From CAVPFA01 sp963703655 (GTDB lineage: Bacteria > Actinomycetota > Acidimicrobiia > Acidimicrobiales > Bog-793), in the NCBI GenBank assembly GCA_963703655.1, contig CAVPFA010000003.1, positions 1 to 64,000 on the forward strand: DNA of 64,000 nt, read 5' to 3'. Position 1 is the first letter of the stretch. The number at the start of each line of letters is the position of its first letter. Shown here in pieces: positions 18,079 to 26,704 of this stretch. The translations under genes were made by a program, and so were the position numbers. A model generated the notes under the pieces. The model was not told the origin of the DNA, made no database searches, and worked only from the letters and a program-made list of their open reading frames with translations.

Positions 18079-19983
18079 CTACGTCGCGACGACGCCGGCT
18101 TCCTCCAAAGCCTGACGCTCGAACTGGGTTCGGTAAAGCTCCGCGTAGACGCCGTTGGCCGCCAGGAGCTCCTCGTGGCGTCCCCGCTCCACTATGTGGC
18201 CATCGGCCACGACGAGAAGCTGGTCGGCCCCGCGAACCGTCGAGAGGCGGTGGGCAATGACGATGGACGTCCTCCCCTGCAGTGCCGTGTGGAGCGCGCG
18301 CTGCACAGCCGCTTCGGATTCCGAGTCGAGGTGGGCGGTGGCTTCGTCGAGGACAACCACGTCCGGCGCCTTGAGGAGAAGACGGGCGAGCGCGATGCGC
18401 TGTTTCTCGCCGCCCGACAGCCGATAACCCCGGTCGCCGACAACTGTGTCGAGGCCGTCGGGCAGCGACTCGATGAGCGGGAGGATCTGCGCCCCCTCGA
18501 TGGCGTCGTGGAGCTCCTCGGGGGTCGCCTCGGGCTTCGCGTAGAGCAGGTTCGCGCGGATCGTCTCGTGGAAGAGGTGCGCATCCTGGCTGACGACGCC
18601 GATCGAAGACCGCAGGGAAGCGAAGGTGGCATCGCGCACGTCGACGCCGTTCAGGCGGACTGCGCCGCTTCGCACGTCGTAAAGGCGCGACACGAGACTG
18701 CTGATGGTGGTCTTGCCTGCGCCGGACGGACCGACGAGGGCCACGAGCTGGCCTGGTTCGGCCCGGAAGCTGACGTCGAACAGGACCTGGCTGGACGGGG
18801 TCTGGTCCAAGACGGCGACGGACTCGAGCGAGGCCAGCGACACCTCCGAGGCCGTCGGGTAGCTGAAGTCGACGTGGTCGAACTCGACTGCGACAGGACC
18901 GCGGGCTATGGCGACGGCGTCTGGTTTCTCGGCTATTAGGGGTGGAAGATCGAGGACCTCGAATACGCGATCGAACGAGACGAGCGCCGTCATCACGTCG
19001 ACATTCACGTTCGACAAAGCGGTAAGAGGGCCATAGAGGCGGCCAAGCAGTGCTGCGAGCGCGACGACGGTTCCGACGTTGAAACGACCGTCCGCTGCGA
19101 GCACACCGCCCCAGCCGTAGACGAGTGCCGTCGCAAGCGACGAGGTCAAGATGAGCGACAGGAAGAAGACCCTGCCGTACATCGCCGTCTGCACGCCGAT
19201 GTCACGGACGCGGGCCGCACGGCTGGCGAACTGCTCGTGCTCGACCTCCGGTCGACCGAACAGCTTGACGAGCAGGGCGCCTGAGACGTTGAAGCGCTCC
19301 GTCATCGTGTTGTTCATCTGGGCGTTGAGGTTGTACGCCTCCCTGGTCAGCTCCTGCAGCCTCCGTCCGATGCGGCGCGCCGGGAAGAGGAACATCGGGA
19401 GCAGCAGGAGGGCGACGACCGTGATCTGCCACGACAGGAACGCCATCACCGCGACCGTCAGAATCACCGTGATGAGGTTGCTGACGATCGACGAGAGGGT
19501 GTCTGTAAATGCCTGTTGCGCGCCGAGCACGTCGTTGTTCAGCCGCGAGATGAGGGCGCCCGTCTGGGTGCGCGTGAAGAAGGCCAACGGCATCTCCTGG
19601 ATGTGGCCGAACACCTTCTCGCGCATGTCGTAGATGAGTCCTTCGCCGACACGCGACGAGATGTACCGCTGCACGAGCGACAACAGTGCGTCGGCAAGCG
19701 CCAGTGCTCCGAGGAGGAGCGCCAGCAGGACGATGATGTGGGTGTCGTGCTTGGCGATCCCCTCGTCGATGATCTGGCGATAGATCAAGGGGTTCCACAC
19801 CCCGACGAGGGCGTCGACGACGATCACGCCGAGGAAGATCCCGAGGATCCTGCGGTAAGGCCTGGCGAACCTCATGATCCTTCGGACCGTGCCCGGCGCC
19901 AGCTTCTGCTTGGTCACGGCCCGGTCCCTTGTGAGCGACCGCATGCCAGGGGCACCATGGCCCATGACGCGTCCAGGTCCCAT
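18079..19983 (-). CDS. ABC exporter (half-transporter: permease fused to ATPase)
   Basis: 634 residues. A six-helix transmembrane domain spans about 40-330 (starts ILGIFLGVIVVDALVGVWNP), followed by an ATPase domain about 370-615 with Walker A GPSGAGKTT, Q-loop GVVSQDAHLF, signature LSGGEKQRIALARLLL, Walker B VVVLDEATAHLD and H-loop IVIAHRLSTV. It would act as a homodimer exporting drugs or lipids. It starts 5 bases after the marR stop, so the pair forms an operon of the kind that controls drug efflux. Substrate unknown. Confidence 0.92.
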   Translation of the reverse strand: MGPGRVMGHGAPGMRSLTRDRAVTKQKLAPGTVRRIMRFARPYRRILGIFLGVIVVDALVGVWNPLIYRQIIDEGIAKHDTHIIVLLALLLGALALADALLSLVQRYISSRVGEGLIYDMREKVFGHIQEMPLAFFTRTQTGALISRLNNDVLGAQQAFTDTLSSIVSNLITVILTVAVMAFLSWQITVVALLLLPMFLFPARRIGRRLQELTREAYNLNAQMNNTMTERFNVSGALLVKLFGRPEVEHEQFASRAARVRDIGVQTAMYGRVFFLSLILTSSLATALVYGWGGVLAADGRFNVGTVVALAALLGRLYGPLTALSNVNVDVMTALVSFDRVFEVLDLPPLIAEKPDAVAIARGPVAVEFDHVDFSYPTASEVSLASLESVAVLDQTPSSQVLFDVSFRAEPGQLVALVGPSGAGKTTISSLVSRLYDVRSGAVRLNGVDVRDATFASLRSSIGVVSQDAHLFHETIRANLLYAKPEATPEELHDAIEGAQILPLIESLPDGLDTVVGDRGYRLSGGEKQRIALARLLLKAPDVVVLDEATAHLDSESEAAVQRALHTALQGRTSIVIAHRLSTVRGADQLLVVADGHIVERGRHEELLAANGVYAELYRTQFERQALEEAGVVAT

Positions 19984-19987
19984 CTCG

Positions 19988-20521
19988 TCACCGGTCCCTT
20001 GTCAGGTGCTCGTGTCGCGGCCTCCGGCCGGCGGGCGCGCATTCGCCCGGCGGGCCCGCGCAAGGGCCGCACAGCACCGTGAGCAGGCGCACCAGCTCGG
20101 CTCGCTCCGTCGGCGACAGCGGGCTGAAGATCGCTTCGGCGGTCCGCCGCCTCGAGCTCGCCAGCCGGTCCAGCAGGAAGGCCCCTTCGTCGGTAAACGA
20201 AACGAGGATCGAACGGCGGTCGTGCGGATCGATAGCCCTCACGACGAGATTCGCCGCCTCGAGCCCGTCCACGATCGAGGTCGCGGTCCGCGGCACAACC
20301 TCGAGAGCCGCCGCGATGTCGGCCATCCGGACGGGATGGCCGATTCCCTCGAGAAACCGGATCACCCGCGCCTGCGCCCCCGTCAGGCCCATCGGGCCGA
20401 GTTCGGCCATCGAGCTCCTATGAAGGCGCCGGGACGTCCGCGCGACAAGCTCGGCGAGCTGAGTCGGGTCTCCGACCGCGCGCGACGCGGCATCCTCCCG
20501 GTCCGGCGAATCCTTCTCCAT
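19988..20521 (-). CDS. MarR-family regulator
   Basis: About 177 residues from ATG 20521. Winged helix: GLTGAQARVIRFLEGIGHPV, then RMADIAAALEVVPRTATSIV and DGLEAANLVVRAIDPHDRRS with the DxR wing. A C-terminal dimer helix follows (LSPTERAELVRLLTVL). It probably represses itself and the ABC exporter and is relieved by a small ligand. A GTG at 20536 is in frame but sits in the inverted repeat, so the ATG is preferred. Confidence 0.87.
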   Translation of the reverse strand: MEKDSPDREDAASRAVGDPTQLAELVARTSRRLHRSSMAELGPMGLTGAQARVIRFLEGIGHPVRMADIAAALEVVPRTATSIVDGLEAANLVVRAIDPHDRRSILVSFTDEGAFLLDRLASSRRRTAEAIFSPLSPTERAELVRLLTVLCGPCAGPPGECAPAGRRPRHEHLTRDR

Positions 20522-20528
20522 GCGATTA

Positions 20529-20559
20529 GTGAGCACGCCTCAATTTAACAAGTGCTCAC
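20529..20559. promoter_or_regulatory. Candidate MarR operator
   Basis: GTGAGCAC (20529-20536) and GTGCTCAC (20552-20559) are exact complements with a 15-base AT-rich centre (CAATTTAAC). It lies directly upstream of marR and about 140 bases before trpB2. Confidence 0.6.
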
Positions 20560-20700
20560 CGATTTCATTCCCGCTCGAGATCGGGCGGGACGGCAGATCT
20601 TTGGCTACAGTGCCCCCCACTCACGCAAGGCCGACCAGCGACGCTTCATCTTCCCGGTGGAGTTGTCCCGCCGTCGGCCGTCCGAGAAAGGAGCTCGTCG

Positions 20701-21956
20701 ATGCGCTGGAACCTCCCGGCCGGACAGATGCCCGAAGCGTGGTTCAACGTCGTTCCGCAACTGCCCGAACCCCTTCAGCCGGATCTGCACCCGGGTACCC
20801 GCGAGCCAGTCGGCCCGGACGACCTCGCCCCGCTGTTCCCGATGGCTCTCATCGGCCAGGAGGTCACCGCCGAACCGTGGGTCGACATCCCCGGCGAGGT
20901 CATCGACGTGCTCCGGCTCTGGCGCCCGACTCCGCTCGTACGCGCCGGAGCGGCTGGAACGAGCCCTCGGCACCCCGGCTCGCATCTACTACAAGGACGA
21001 GTCGGTGTCGCCCGCCGGGTCCCACAAACCGAACACCGCGGTCCCGCAGGCCTTCTACAACAAGCAGGAAGGCATCGCGCGGCTCGCAACCGAGACCGGA
21101 GCGGGCCAGTGGGGAAGTGCGCTTGCCTTCGCCTGTGCCTTGTTCGGGCTGGAGTGCAAGGTGTACATGGTGCGCGCGTCCTACAACCAGAAGCCCTACC
21201 GGCGGGTGATGATGGAGGTCTGGGGCGGATCGGTCGTGCCGTCACCGGTCGACGACCCCGACAGCCCCGGATCTCTCGGCACGGCGATCAGCGACGCAGT
21301 ACGTGACGCGGCCACGAGGGAAGACACCCACTACTGCGCTCGGCTCGGTGCTCAATCACGTCTTGTTGCACCAGACCGTGATCGGGCTCGAGGCCAAGGA
21401 CCAGCTGGCTCTGGCGGGCGAGCGAGCTCCCCGACCTCGTGGTCGGCTCGTGCGGCGGCGGATCGAACTTCGGCGGCATCTCGCTGCCGTTCGTCCCCGA
21501 CGCCGGCGTGGACCTGCTGGCCGTCGAGCCGTCCTCGTGCCCGACGCTCACGGAGGGGACGCTTCGAGTACGACTTCGGCGACACGGCCGGGATGACACC
21601 GCTCCTGCCGATGTACACGCTCGGCCACGACTTCATCCCGCCGTCGATCCATGCCGGCGGGCTGCGCTACCACGGCGACGCCCCGATCATCTCCAATCTG
21701 GTGAAGAGCGGCAGGATGCGAGCGACCGCCTATCCGCAGGGCAAGGTCTTCGAGGCGGCCGTCGCAATTCGCGAGGACGGAGGGGACGATCCCCGCACCG
21801 GAGACCGCTCACGCGATCCGGGCGGTGATCGACGAGGCGTTGGGAGCCAAGGAGACCGGCGAGGACAAGGTGATCCTCTTCTCCTACTCAGGTCACGGGC
21901 TGCTCGACCTCGGCGCCTACGACGACTACCTGCACGGGCGCCTCGACCAGGACTGA
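20701..21956 (+). pseudogene. trpB2: TrpB2-type tryptophan synthase beta-like protein, frameshifted
   Basis: PLP enzyme that condenses indole and serine. The long N-terminus typical of TrpB2 is present (WNLPAGQMPEAWFNVVPQLP), then RPTPLVRA, the PLP lysine in GSHKPNTA, TGAGQWGSA, GLECKVYMV, GSCGGGSNF and the C-terminal FSYSGHGLLDLGAYDDYL. At least four indels (near 20,942, 21,340, 21,430, 21,565 and 21,780) break it, but motif order and span (about 418 codons) are complete. It lies alone here without trpA, which is usual for TrpB2. Read error is more likely than decay. Confidence 0.82.
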
Positions 21957-22095
21957 TCCTGTGCGAGGCACTCTGACGTAGTACTCTTTTGTTACTGCGC
22001 TCAGCAGGGACGCCCCGTTTGGCTAGGACGACCAGTTTCGGTTGCCGCCCGGGTACAGCTCGACGCCTCCTTCTGACCAACCGTGGAGGAGCATC

Positions 22096-22309
22096 ATGTC
22101 CCAAGACCACCGAACTATTCGCGGCCCCGTGGTCGCATCCTCACCATTGTCCTCGCTCGAGGCATCCTGCTGGGACTCCGAGCGTGCGCCAAGGTCCCGA
22201 CGACCTCATGGACTGCCTGGCGATGCACGACTCGTTCGGCACCTCAGCACGCGCCGCCCTCCGGTCGGCGTCCGAGGCCTCGGCCTGGCTGAGGAGGAGC
22301 GACGCGTGA
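22096..22309 (+). CDS. Hypothetical small gene, probably frameshifted
   Basis: ATG 22096 is preceded by GGAGGAG at a good distance, so translation starts here are credible. The opening (MSQDHRTIRGPVV) has weak third-position GC. From 22208 another frame with strong GC3 reads MDCLAMHDSFGTSARAALRS and ends at the TGA 22307-22309, so an indel between 22,140 and 22,208 is suspected. No family recognised. Confidence 0.3.
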
Positions 22310-22584
22310 TCCCCTTGGCACCCGCGGATCTCTGGGATGTTCTTCCGGGGATCACCGACTCGGCCTGCTCCCTCCCTGATGGCGACCTCGACCGGGACAC
22401 GTTCGACCTCGCCATTGCAAAGGCCGCCGCCGAGGGGGTGGCCGACGCCGACACCGGGGCCACGTTCATCGCCATGGCCGCGTTCGCCCGCTCGGTGGTC
22501 GCACGACGGGTCGTCCGCGGTTCGGGACCCGACCGCCGTTCGGGTCGCGACCGCCGCGGCGAGGCGCACCGCCAGGCGTCGTGA
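22306..22584 (+). CDS. Hypothetical protein
   Basis: 92 residues from GTG 22306, preceded by GAGGAGGAG (22291-22299), and overlapping the previous stop (GTGA). Third codon positions are almost all G or C, which supports coding. It reads IPLAPADLWDVLPGITDSAC, then a helical, Ala-rich segment (LAIAKAAAEGVADADTGATF) and a basic tail with RRSGRDRRG. No family recognised. A longer in-frame reading from 22096 is possible. Confidence 0.45.
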   Translation: MIPLAPADLWDVLPGITDSACSLPDGDLDRDTFDLAIAKAAAEGVADADTGATFIAMAAFARSVVARRVVRGSGPDRRSGRDRRGEAHRQAS

Positions 22585-22702
22585 TCTGCCCGGGTAACGG
22601 AAGAGGACAGCGGCCCGACTGGACTACCGGCCTGTCGACTGCTGGGAGTACAGGCGAGGTCTACCAGCTGCTCACGAAACCTCCTGCCGTGCCGCTCGGC
22701 AC

Positions 22703-23191
22703 TCAACTTCGCTCCCGCCGCATCGCGGCCGGCATCAGCTTGCAACCGTTTCGCGAGCCTTGACGCGCCCCGCCCGGGTCGAGCTGGTGGAGCAACAACG
22801 CGCACCGCTCCTCCTCGTCGGTCTCCCCGATCTGTTCGGCGGCCCGCCGCAGGGCCTCGAGCGAGCGGAGGAAGCCCCTGTTGGTCACGTGCCGCCAGCG
22901 CACGTAGCCCGAGCCTCGCCAGCCCGCCGCGCGCAGCGCGTCGAGGCCGCGGTGATAGCCGACCCGGGCGTACGCGTAAGACTCCACATCGTCGGCTGCC
23001 AGCTCGGCCAGCGACGCCCAGGCTTCGAGGAGGCGCGGGTGCGACCCGGCAACTGCCGCGACCGCCGCCTTGCGGTGCTCGGCGGGCACACCGAGCGCGT
23101 CGCCGAGGGCCTCTTGCCAATCTTCGGGCGGCGCCGGGAGCACCGTCTCGGGAAGGCCCCGGCTGAGCGTGACGGCTGAGTCGTCGGTCAT
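22703..23191 (-). CDS. DUF3151 family protein
   Basis: About 162 residues from ATG 23191. HPRLLEAWASLAELAADDVE, SYAYARVGYHRGLDALRAAG, WRGSGYVRWRHVTNRGFLRS and LEALRRAAEQIGETDEEERC are the conserved blocks of this actinobacterial family. Function is unknown; the all-helical pattern suggests a protein-interaction role. The last 20 residues after HQLDPGG are not conserved. It follows agmatinase by about 70 bases. Confidence 0.8.
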   Translation of the reverse strand: MTDDSAVTLSRGLPETVLPAPPEDWQEALGDALGVPAEHRKAAVAAVAGSHPRLLEAWASLAELAADDVESYAYARVGYHRGLDALRAAGWRGSGYVRWRHVTNRGFLRSLEALRRAAEQIGETDEEERCALLLHQLDPGGARQGSRNGCKLMPAAMRRERS

Positions 23192-23264
23192 GGTCTCATC
23201 CTCGCTCAAGCGGTGATGCGGGCGCGGCCCGCCCGGCCGGTGCTTCGGTGCCAGGCGTGCCGGC

Positions 23265-24269
23265 TCAAAGCGGCCTTGGCGTCGCACCGCGACGCACGGC
23301 GAGCCCTGCCAGGACCTCGAGCACGACCCGGTGGGCGTTGTTGACCGTGATGTCCGCCCAGTCGTAGGCGGGGGCGACTTCCACGACGTCGAGCGCGACG
23401 AGCGGTACCTCGATCGCGAGACGGCGCACCGCTCGGAGCAGGTCGACCGGTGCGAGGCCGCCCGGCTCGGGTGTCCCGGTCCCCGGGGCAAAACCGGGGT
23501 CCAGGACGTCGATGTCCACCGACAAGTACACCGCCTCGCAGCCGTCCATCGCCTCGGCGACCGCATCGTCGATGACCGCCTGCAGCCCGCGCTCCCAGAC
23601 CTCGTGCATGAGGTGCCAGCGCATCTCCTGGGCGTGCATCCACTCGAAGACCTCGGGCGGCGGCCAATAGCCTCGCAGGCCGACTTGGACGAAATTGCGG
23701 CCGCGCACGGCGCCGGACTCGATGAGCCTTCGCATCGGGGTGCCGTGGCTGGCGAGGTTGCCCTCGATGGAGTCCGCCGTGTCCGCATGCGCGTCGAAGT
23801 GCACGACCCCGACCTGTCCCCAGCCGCGGGCGCGTGCAACCGAAGTCGCCGCCGGCCACGTGACCGAATGGTCTCCACCGAGGATGACCGGGAAGATGTC
23901 ACGGTCGGCGATCTCTGCCACTCTCTCGCGGATCGCCCTGTGCGAGGGCTCCACCATCCCGTGCGCGCAGATCGCATCGCCGTAGTCGACGACCTCGATC
24001 TCTTCGAAGAGCTCGAGGCCGAGGTCGAGGTGGAACGATCCCGACAGGTAAGCGAGCGCCCGCAGTGCCCTCGGTGCAAAACGTGCCCCCGGCCGGTTGG
24101 TGGTCGAGTCGTCCCACGGGGCACCGACGATCGCGACATCCGGCCGCCAGCGGTCGAGCTGCTCCGGCTCTGTCAGCAACGGGCGCTGGGCGAACGTCGC
24201 GGGACCTTGGAACGAGGCGCCGTCGAGCTGCGCCCGCATCCCTGGCGGCATCGTCCGGTCCGGCTCCAT
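23265..24269 (-). CDS. speB: Agmatinase / ureohydrolase family protein
   Basis: 334 residues from ATG 24269. Mn-binding motifs of the arginase fold are all present: GGDHSVTWP, VHFDAHADT, and SVDIDVLDPGFAPGTGTPEP. It hydrolyses a guanidino group to urea and an amine, most likely agmatine to putrescine; guanidinobutyrase-type activity cannot be excluded. It lies 70 bases downstream of a group II decarboxylase on the same strand. An in-frame start at 24374 would overlap that gene. Confidence 0.87.
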   Translation of the reverse strand: MEPDRTMPPGMRAQLDGASFQGPATFAQRPLLTEPEQLDRWRPDVAIVGAPWDDSTTNRPGARFAPRALRALAYLSGSFHLDLGLELFEEIEVVDYGDAICAHGMVEPSHRAIRERVAEIADRDIFPVILGGDHSVTWPAATSVARARGWGQVGVVHFDAHADTADSIEGNLASHGTPMRRLIESGAVRGRNFVQVGLRGYWPPPEVFEWMHAQEMRWHLMHEVWERGLQAVIDDAVAEAMDGCEAVYLSVDIDVLDPGFAPGTGTPEPGGLAPVDLLRAVRRLAIEVPLVALDVVEVAPAYDWADITVNNAHRVVLEVLAGLAVRRGATPRPL

Positions 24270-24339
24270 CACCGCCAAGTCGTAGCACAGGGGCACGCGC
24301 TCGACGCCGCTCCGGCCGTGGGGAGAGTCCGGCTCGACC

Positions 24340-25770
24340 TCAGGACATCGTGTCGAGGATCTGGTCGATGTCACCCTCGGTCGTGACCGGGTTGACTATG
24401 GCGAATCTCGCCACGATCTCGCCTCGTACCGTCGTCGGCGTCACGAATCCCAGGCCCTCGATGAGGAGCCGCTCGGACCACGAGTAGTAGTCGGCGCGCT
24501 CCCACCCGAGCCGGCGGAAGCATACGACCGAGAGCTCGGGGTCGTTGACGAGCTCGAGGATCTCACGCGCTTCGATGGCCCGAGCGGCGTAGCGCGCGAC
24601 CTCGAGGGTACGTTCGATCGCGGCGCTGTAGGCCGCCGTGCCGAAGGTCGCGAGAGAGAACCAGAAGGGCAGTCCCCTCGCACGCCTCGTGAGCTGGATG
24701 GCGAAATCCGAGGGGTTCCAGTCCCCTGCAACCTGCAGCGGTTCCAGATAGCCGGCGTGTTGGGCGTGGGCCGCTCTCCCCTCCTCCGGGTTGCGATAGA
24801 CGAGAGCGGCGCAGTCGAACGGGGCGAAGAGCCACTTGTGCGGGTCGACGACGAACGAGTCGGCACGTTCGATGCCGTCGAATCGGGCCCGGGCGCTGGG
24901 AGCGGCGAGGGCAGCGCCGCCGTACGCGCCGTCGACGTGGAACCAGGCGCCGCGCTGTGCCGCAGCGTCGGCCAGAGAGGCGAGGTCGTCCACGACGCCG
25001 AGATTGGTCGTCCCGGCGTTGCCTACGACCGCGAACAACTCGAGCCCGCTCTCGTCCCCGAGCGAGACGAGGGCCCGTTCCAGAGCCTGTCCGTCAAAGC
25101 GTCCATCGTCGCCGCAGGCGACCGCTATCACCTCGACGTCCATCACCGATGCGGCAGTCCTTATCGACGAGTGCGCCTCGGAGCTCGCCGCGATCGCCCA
25201 ACGCGGGTCCCTCGGCTCGCGCCGGCCGTCTCGCTCCGCTCGTGCCCGCCGCCACCCGCGTGCGCGGTGCCGCGCCGCTACGAGCGCCGAGAGATTGCCG
25301 ATCGTGCCGCCTTGGACGAAGACCCCGCCGGCGCCGGGAGGGAACCCGGCGAGCTCGGCGAGCCAGGCCAGCGCCTGGTTCTCCGCGAAGACCGCCCCGG
25401 CGCCCTCGAGCCAGCTGCCTCCGTAGATCGACGACGCGCCGACTACGAGGTCGAACAGCATGGCCGCCTCGGTCGGCGCGCACGGGATGAACGACAGATA
25501 GCGCGGGTGGTCGGTCGAGAGGCAGGCAGGCGCCAGGATCTCGGTGAAGATCTGGAGCGCCACCTCGCCTCCGAGACCTTCGGCCGTCACCGTCGAACCA
25601 ACCTCTGCCTGGAGCTGCTCGAAGGTGCGCGGGCCGTCTAAGGGAACCGGGTCCAGCCGCAGCCGCTCTCGGGCGTAGCCGATGATGTCCCGAGACAAGC
25701 GTTCGATGTCCTCGTTCCAGCCGTGCAGTGGCCCAGCCCGCTCGGGTGGAACAGGCGACGCCGCCTTCAT
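24340..25770 (-). CDS. Group II PLP-dependent amino-acid decarboxylase
   Basis: 476 residues from ATG 25770. DHPRYLSFIPCAPTEAAMLF, VFVQGGTIGNLSALVAAR, AHSSIRTAA, GNAGTTNLGVVDD, HVDGAYGG and the PLP lysine in VVDPHKWLF define the aromatic / diaminobutyrate / glutamate decarboxylase family. The substrate is not fixed by these motifs. Pairing with agmatinase hints at amine or polyamine metabolism but does not make it an arginine decarboxylase. The alternative TTG at 25809 is less likely. Confidence 0.87.
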   Translation of the reverse strand: MKAASPVPPERAGPLHGWNEDIERLSRDIIGYARERLRLDPVPLDGPRTFEQLQAEVGSTVTAEGLGGEVALQIFTEILAPACLSTDHPRYLSFIPCAPTEAAMLFDLVVGASSIYGGSWLEGAGAVFAENQALAWLAELAGFPPGAGGVFVQGGTIGNLSALVAARHRARGWRRARAERDGRREPRDPRWAIAASSEAHSSIRTAASVMDVEVIAVACGDDGRFDGQALERALVSLGDESGLELFAVVGNAGTTNLGVVDDLASLADAAAQRGAWFHVDGAYGGAALAAPSARARFDGIERADSFVVDPHKWLFAPFDCAALVYRNPEEGRAAHAQHAGYLEPLQVAGDWNPSDFAIQLTRRARGLPFWFSLATFGTAAYSAAIERTLEVARYAARAIEAREILELVNDPELSVVCFRRLGWERADYYSWSERLLIEGLGFVTPTTVRGEIVARFAIVNPVTTEGDIDQILDTMS

Positions 25771-25841
25771 ACGACCAGCTTCGTCTCCACCGCGCCCGGT
25801 ATACCCCAAGTTCGAGGCCCACCGCGGCTATTTTCTGTGGC

Positions 25842-26699
25842 ATGCGCGAACGTCGCCGGCATATCAACGCGGTCTCGTTTCGGTTCGTCTCGGTCTCCGC
25901 GCTGGCGGTGAGCTGCTGCCTGCTCGCCGCCGGGTGCACCAGCGCAGCCGTGGGCACGACCTCGGACCCGGGCGGCTCGACTCCGGCCTCGTCGGGCACG
26001 ACCTCGACGTCGTCGACCACGACCACGCTGGCCGGTCTGCCGCAGCCGAGCGACGCCAAGCCGCTGACAATCCTCGACATCGGCGATTCGCTCGGGGAGG
26101 ATCTCGGTCTCGGCGAGGGCTACACGATGGGGACGAACCCGCTCGTTCGTGTCGTTCAGGACGCCGTCGGAGATACCGGGCTCGCCCGCCCCGACTACTA
26201 CGACTGGCCGGCCCACCTTTCCTCGGAGCTCAAGGCGCTCCACCCACAGATCGTGACGGTTCTCATCGGGGGCAACGACGCGCAGAACTTTCTCTTCAAC
26301 GGACAGGTGATCGTCTTCGGCACACCCGAGTGGCACACCATCTACTCACAGCGAGTCGCCCTCATGATGAAGGAGGCGCTCGCGGCCCGGGTGAAGATGC
26401 TATGGGTCGGGCTGCCGATCATGCAGAATGCGCAGTTCGCCGCGTCGATGCAGATGCTGAACGCGATCTACAGGACACAGGCCGCCTTGCACCCGGGCGT
26501 CGAGTTTCTCCCGACCTGGGCTCTGTTCTCCAACGCAGGGGGCCAGTACTCCACTTACCTCACGAACAGCTCCGGCCAGACGGTGCTCGCCCGGGACGGC
26601 GACGGCGTCCACATCGCGCCGCCGGGCGGTTGCGACATCGTCGCCATCGCCGCGATCAAGGACATCGAGTCGCTCTGGCACGTCAAGCTCGGCGTGTAG
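25842..26699 (+). CDS. SGNH-hydrolase lipoprotein (DUF459-like)
   Basis: 285 residues. A signal peptide ends in the lipobox LLAAGC (Cys about 30), then a Ser/Thr-rich linker (about 45-62). The SGNH blocks are ILDIGDSLGEDLG (nucleophile Ser), VLIGGNDAQ (oxyanion Gly/Asn) and DGDGVHIAPPGG (catalytic Asp/His). It is an extracytoplasmic esterase or acyltransferase partner, membrane-tethered, of the DUF459 type that acts on surface glycans. It is convergent with the GT39-like gene (6 bases between), so it borders a glycan cluster. Confidence 0.85.
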   Translation: MRERRRHINAVSFRFVSVSALAVSCCLLAAGCTSAAVGTTSDPGGSTPASSGTTSTSSTTTTLAGLPQPSDAKPLTILDIGDSLGEDLGLGEGYTMGTNPLVRVVQDAVGDTGLARPDYYDWPAHLSSELKALHPQIVTVLIGGNDAQNFLFNGQVIVFGTPEWHTIYSQRVALMMKEALAARVKMLWVGLPIMQNAQFAASMQMLNAIYRTQAALHPGVEFLPTWALFSNAGGQYSTYLTNSSGQTVLARDGDGVHIAPPGGCDIVAIAAIKDIESLWHVKLGV

Positions 26700-26704
26700 C
26701 CCGG

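Noticed and set aside
20522..20536. GTG start for MarR at 20536
   Set aside because: It would place the start inside the inverted-repeat operator; ATG 20521 gives a normal N-terminus.
25094..26080. Minus-strand open frame across decarboxylase and SGNH gene starts
   Set aside because: Out-of-frame shadow of the decarboxylase with no family motif; it overlaps two real gene starts.
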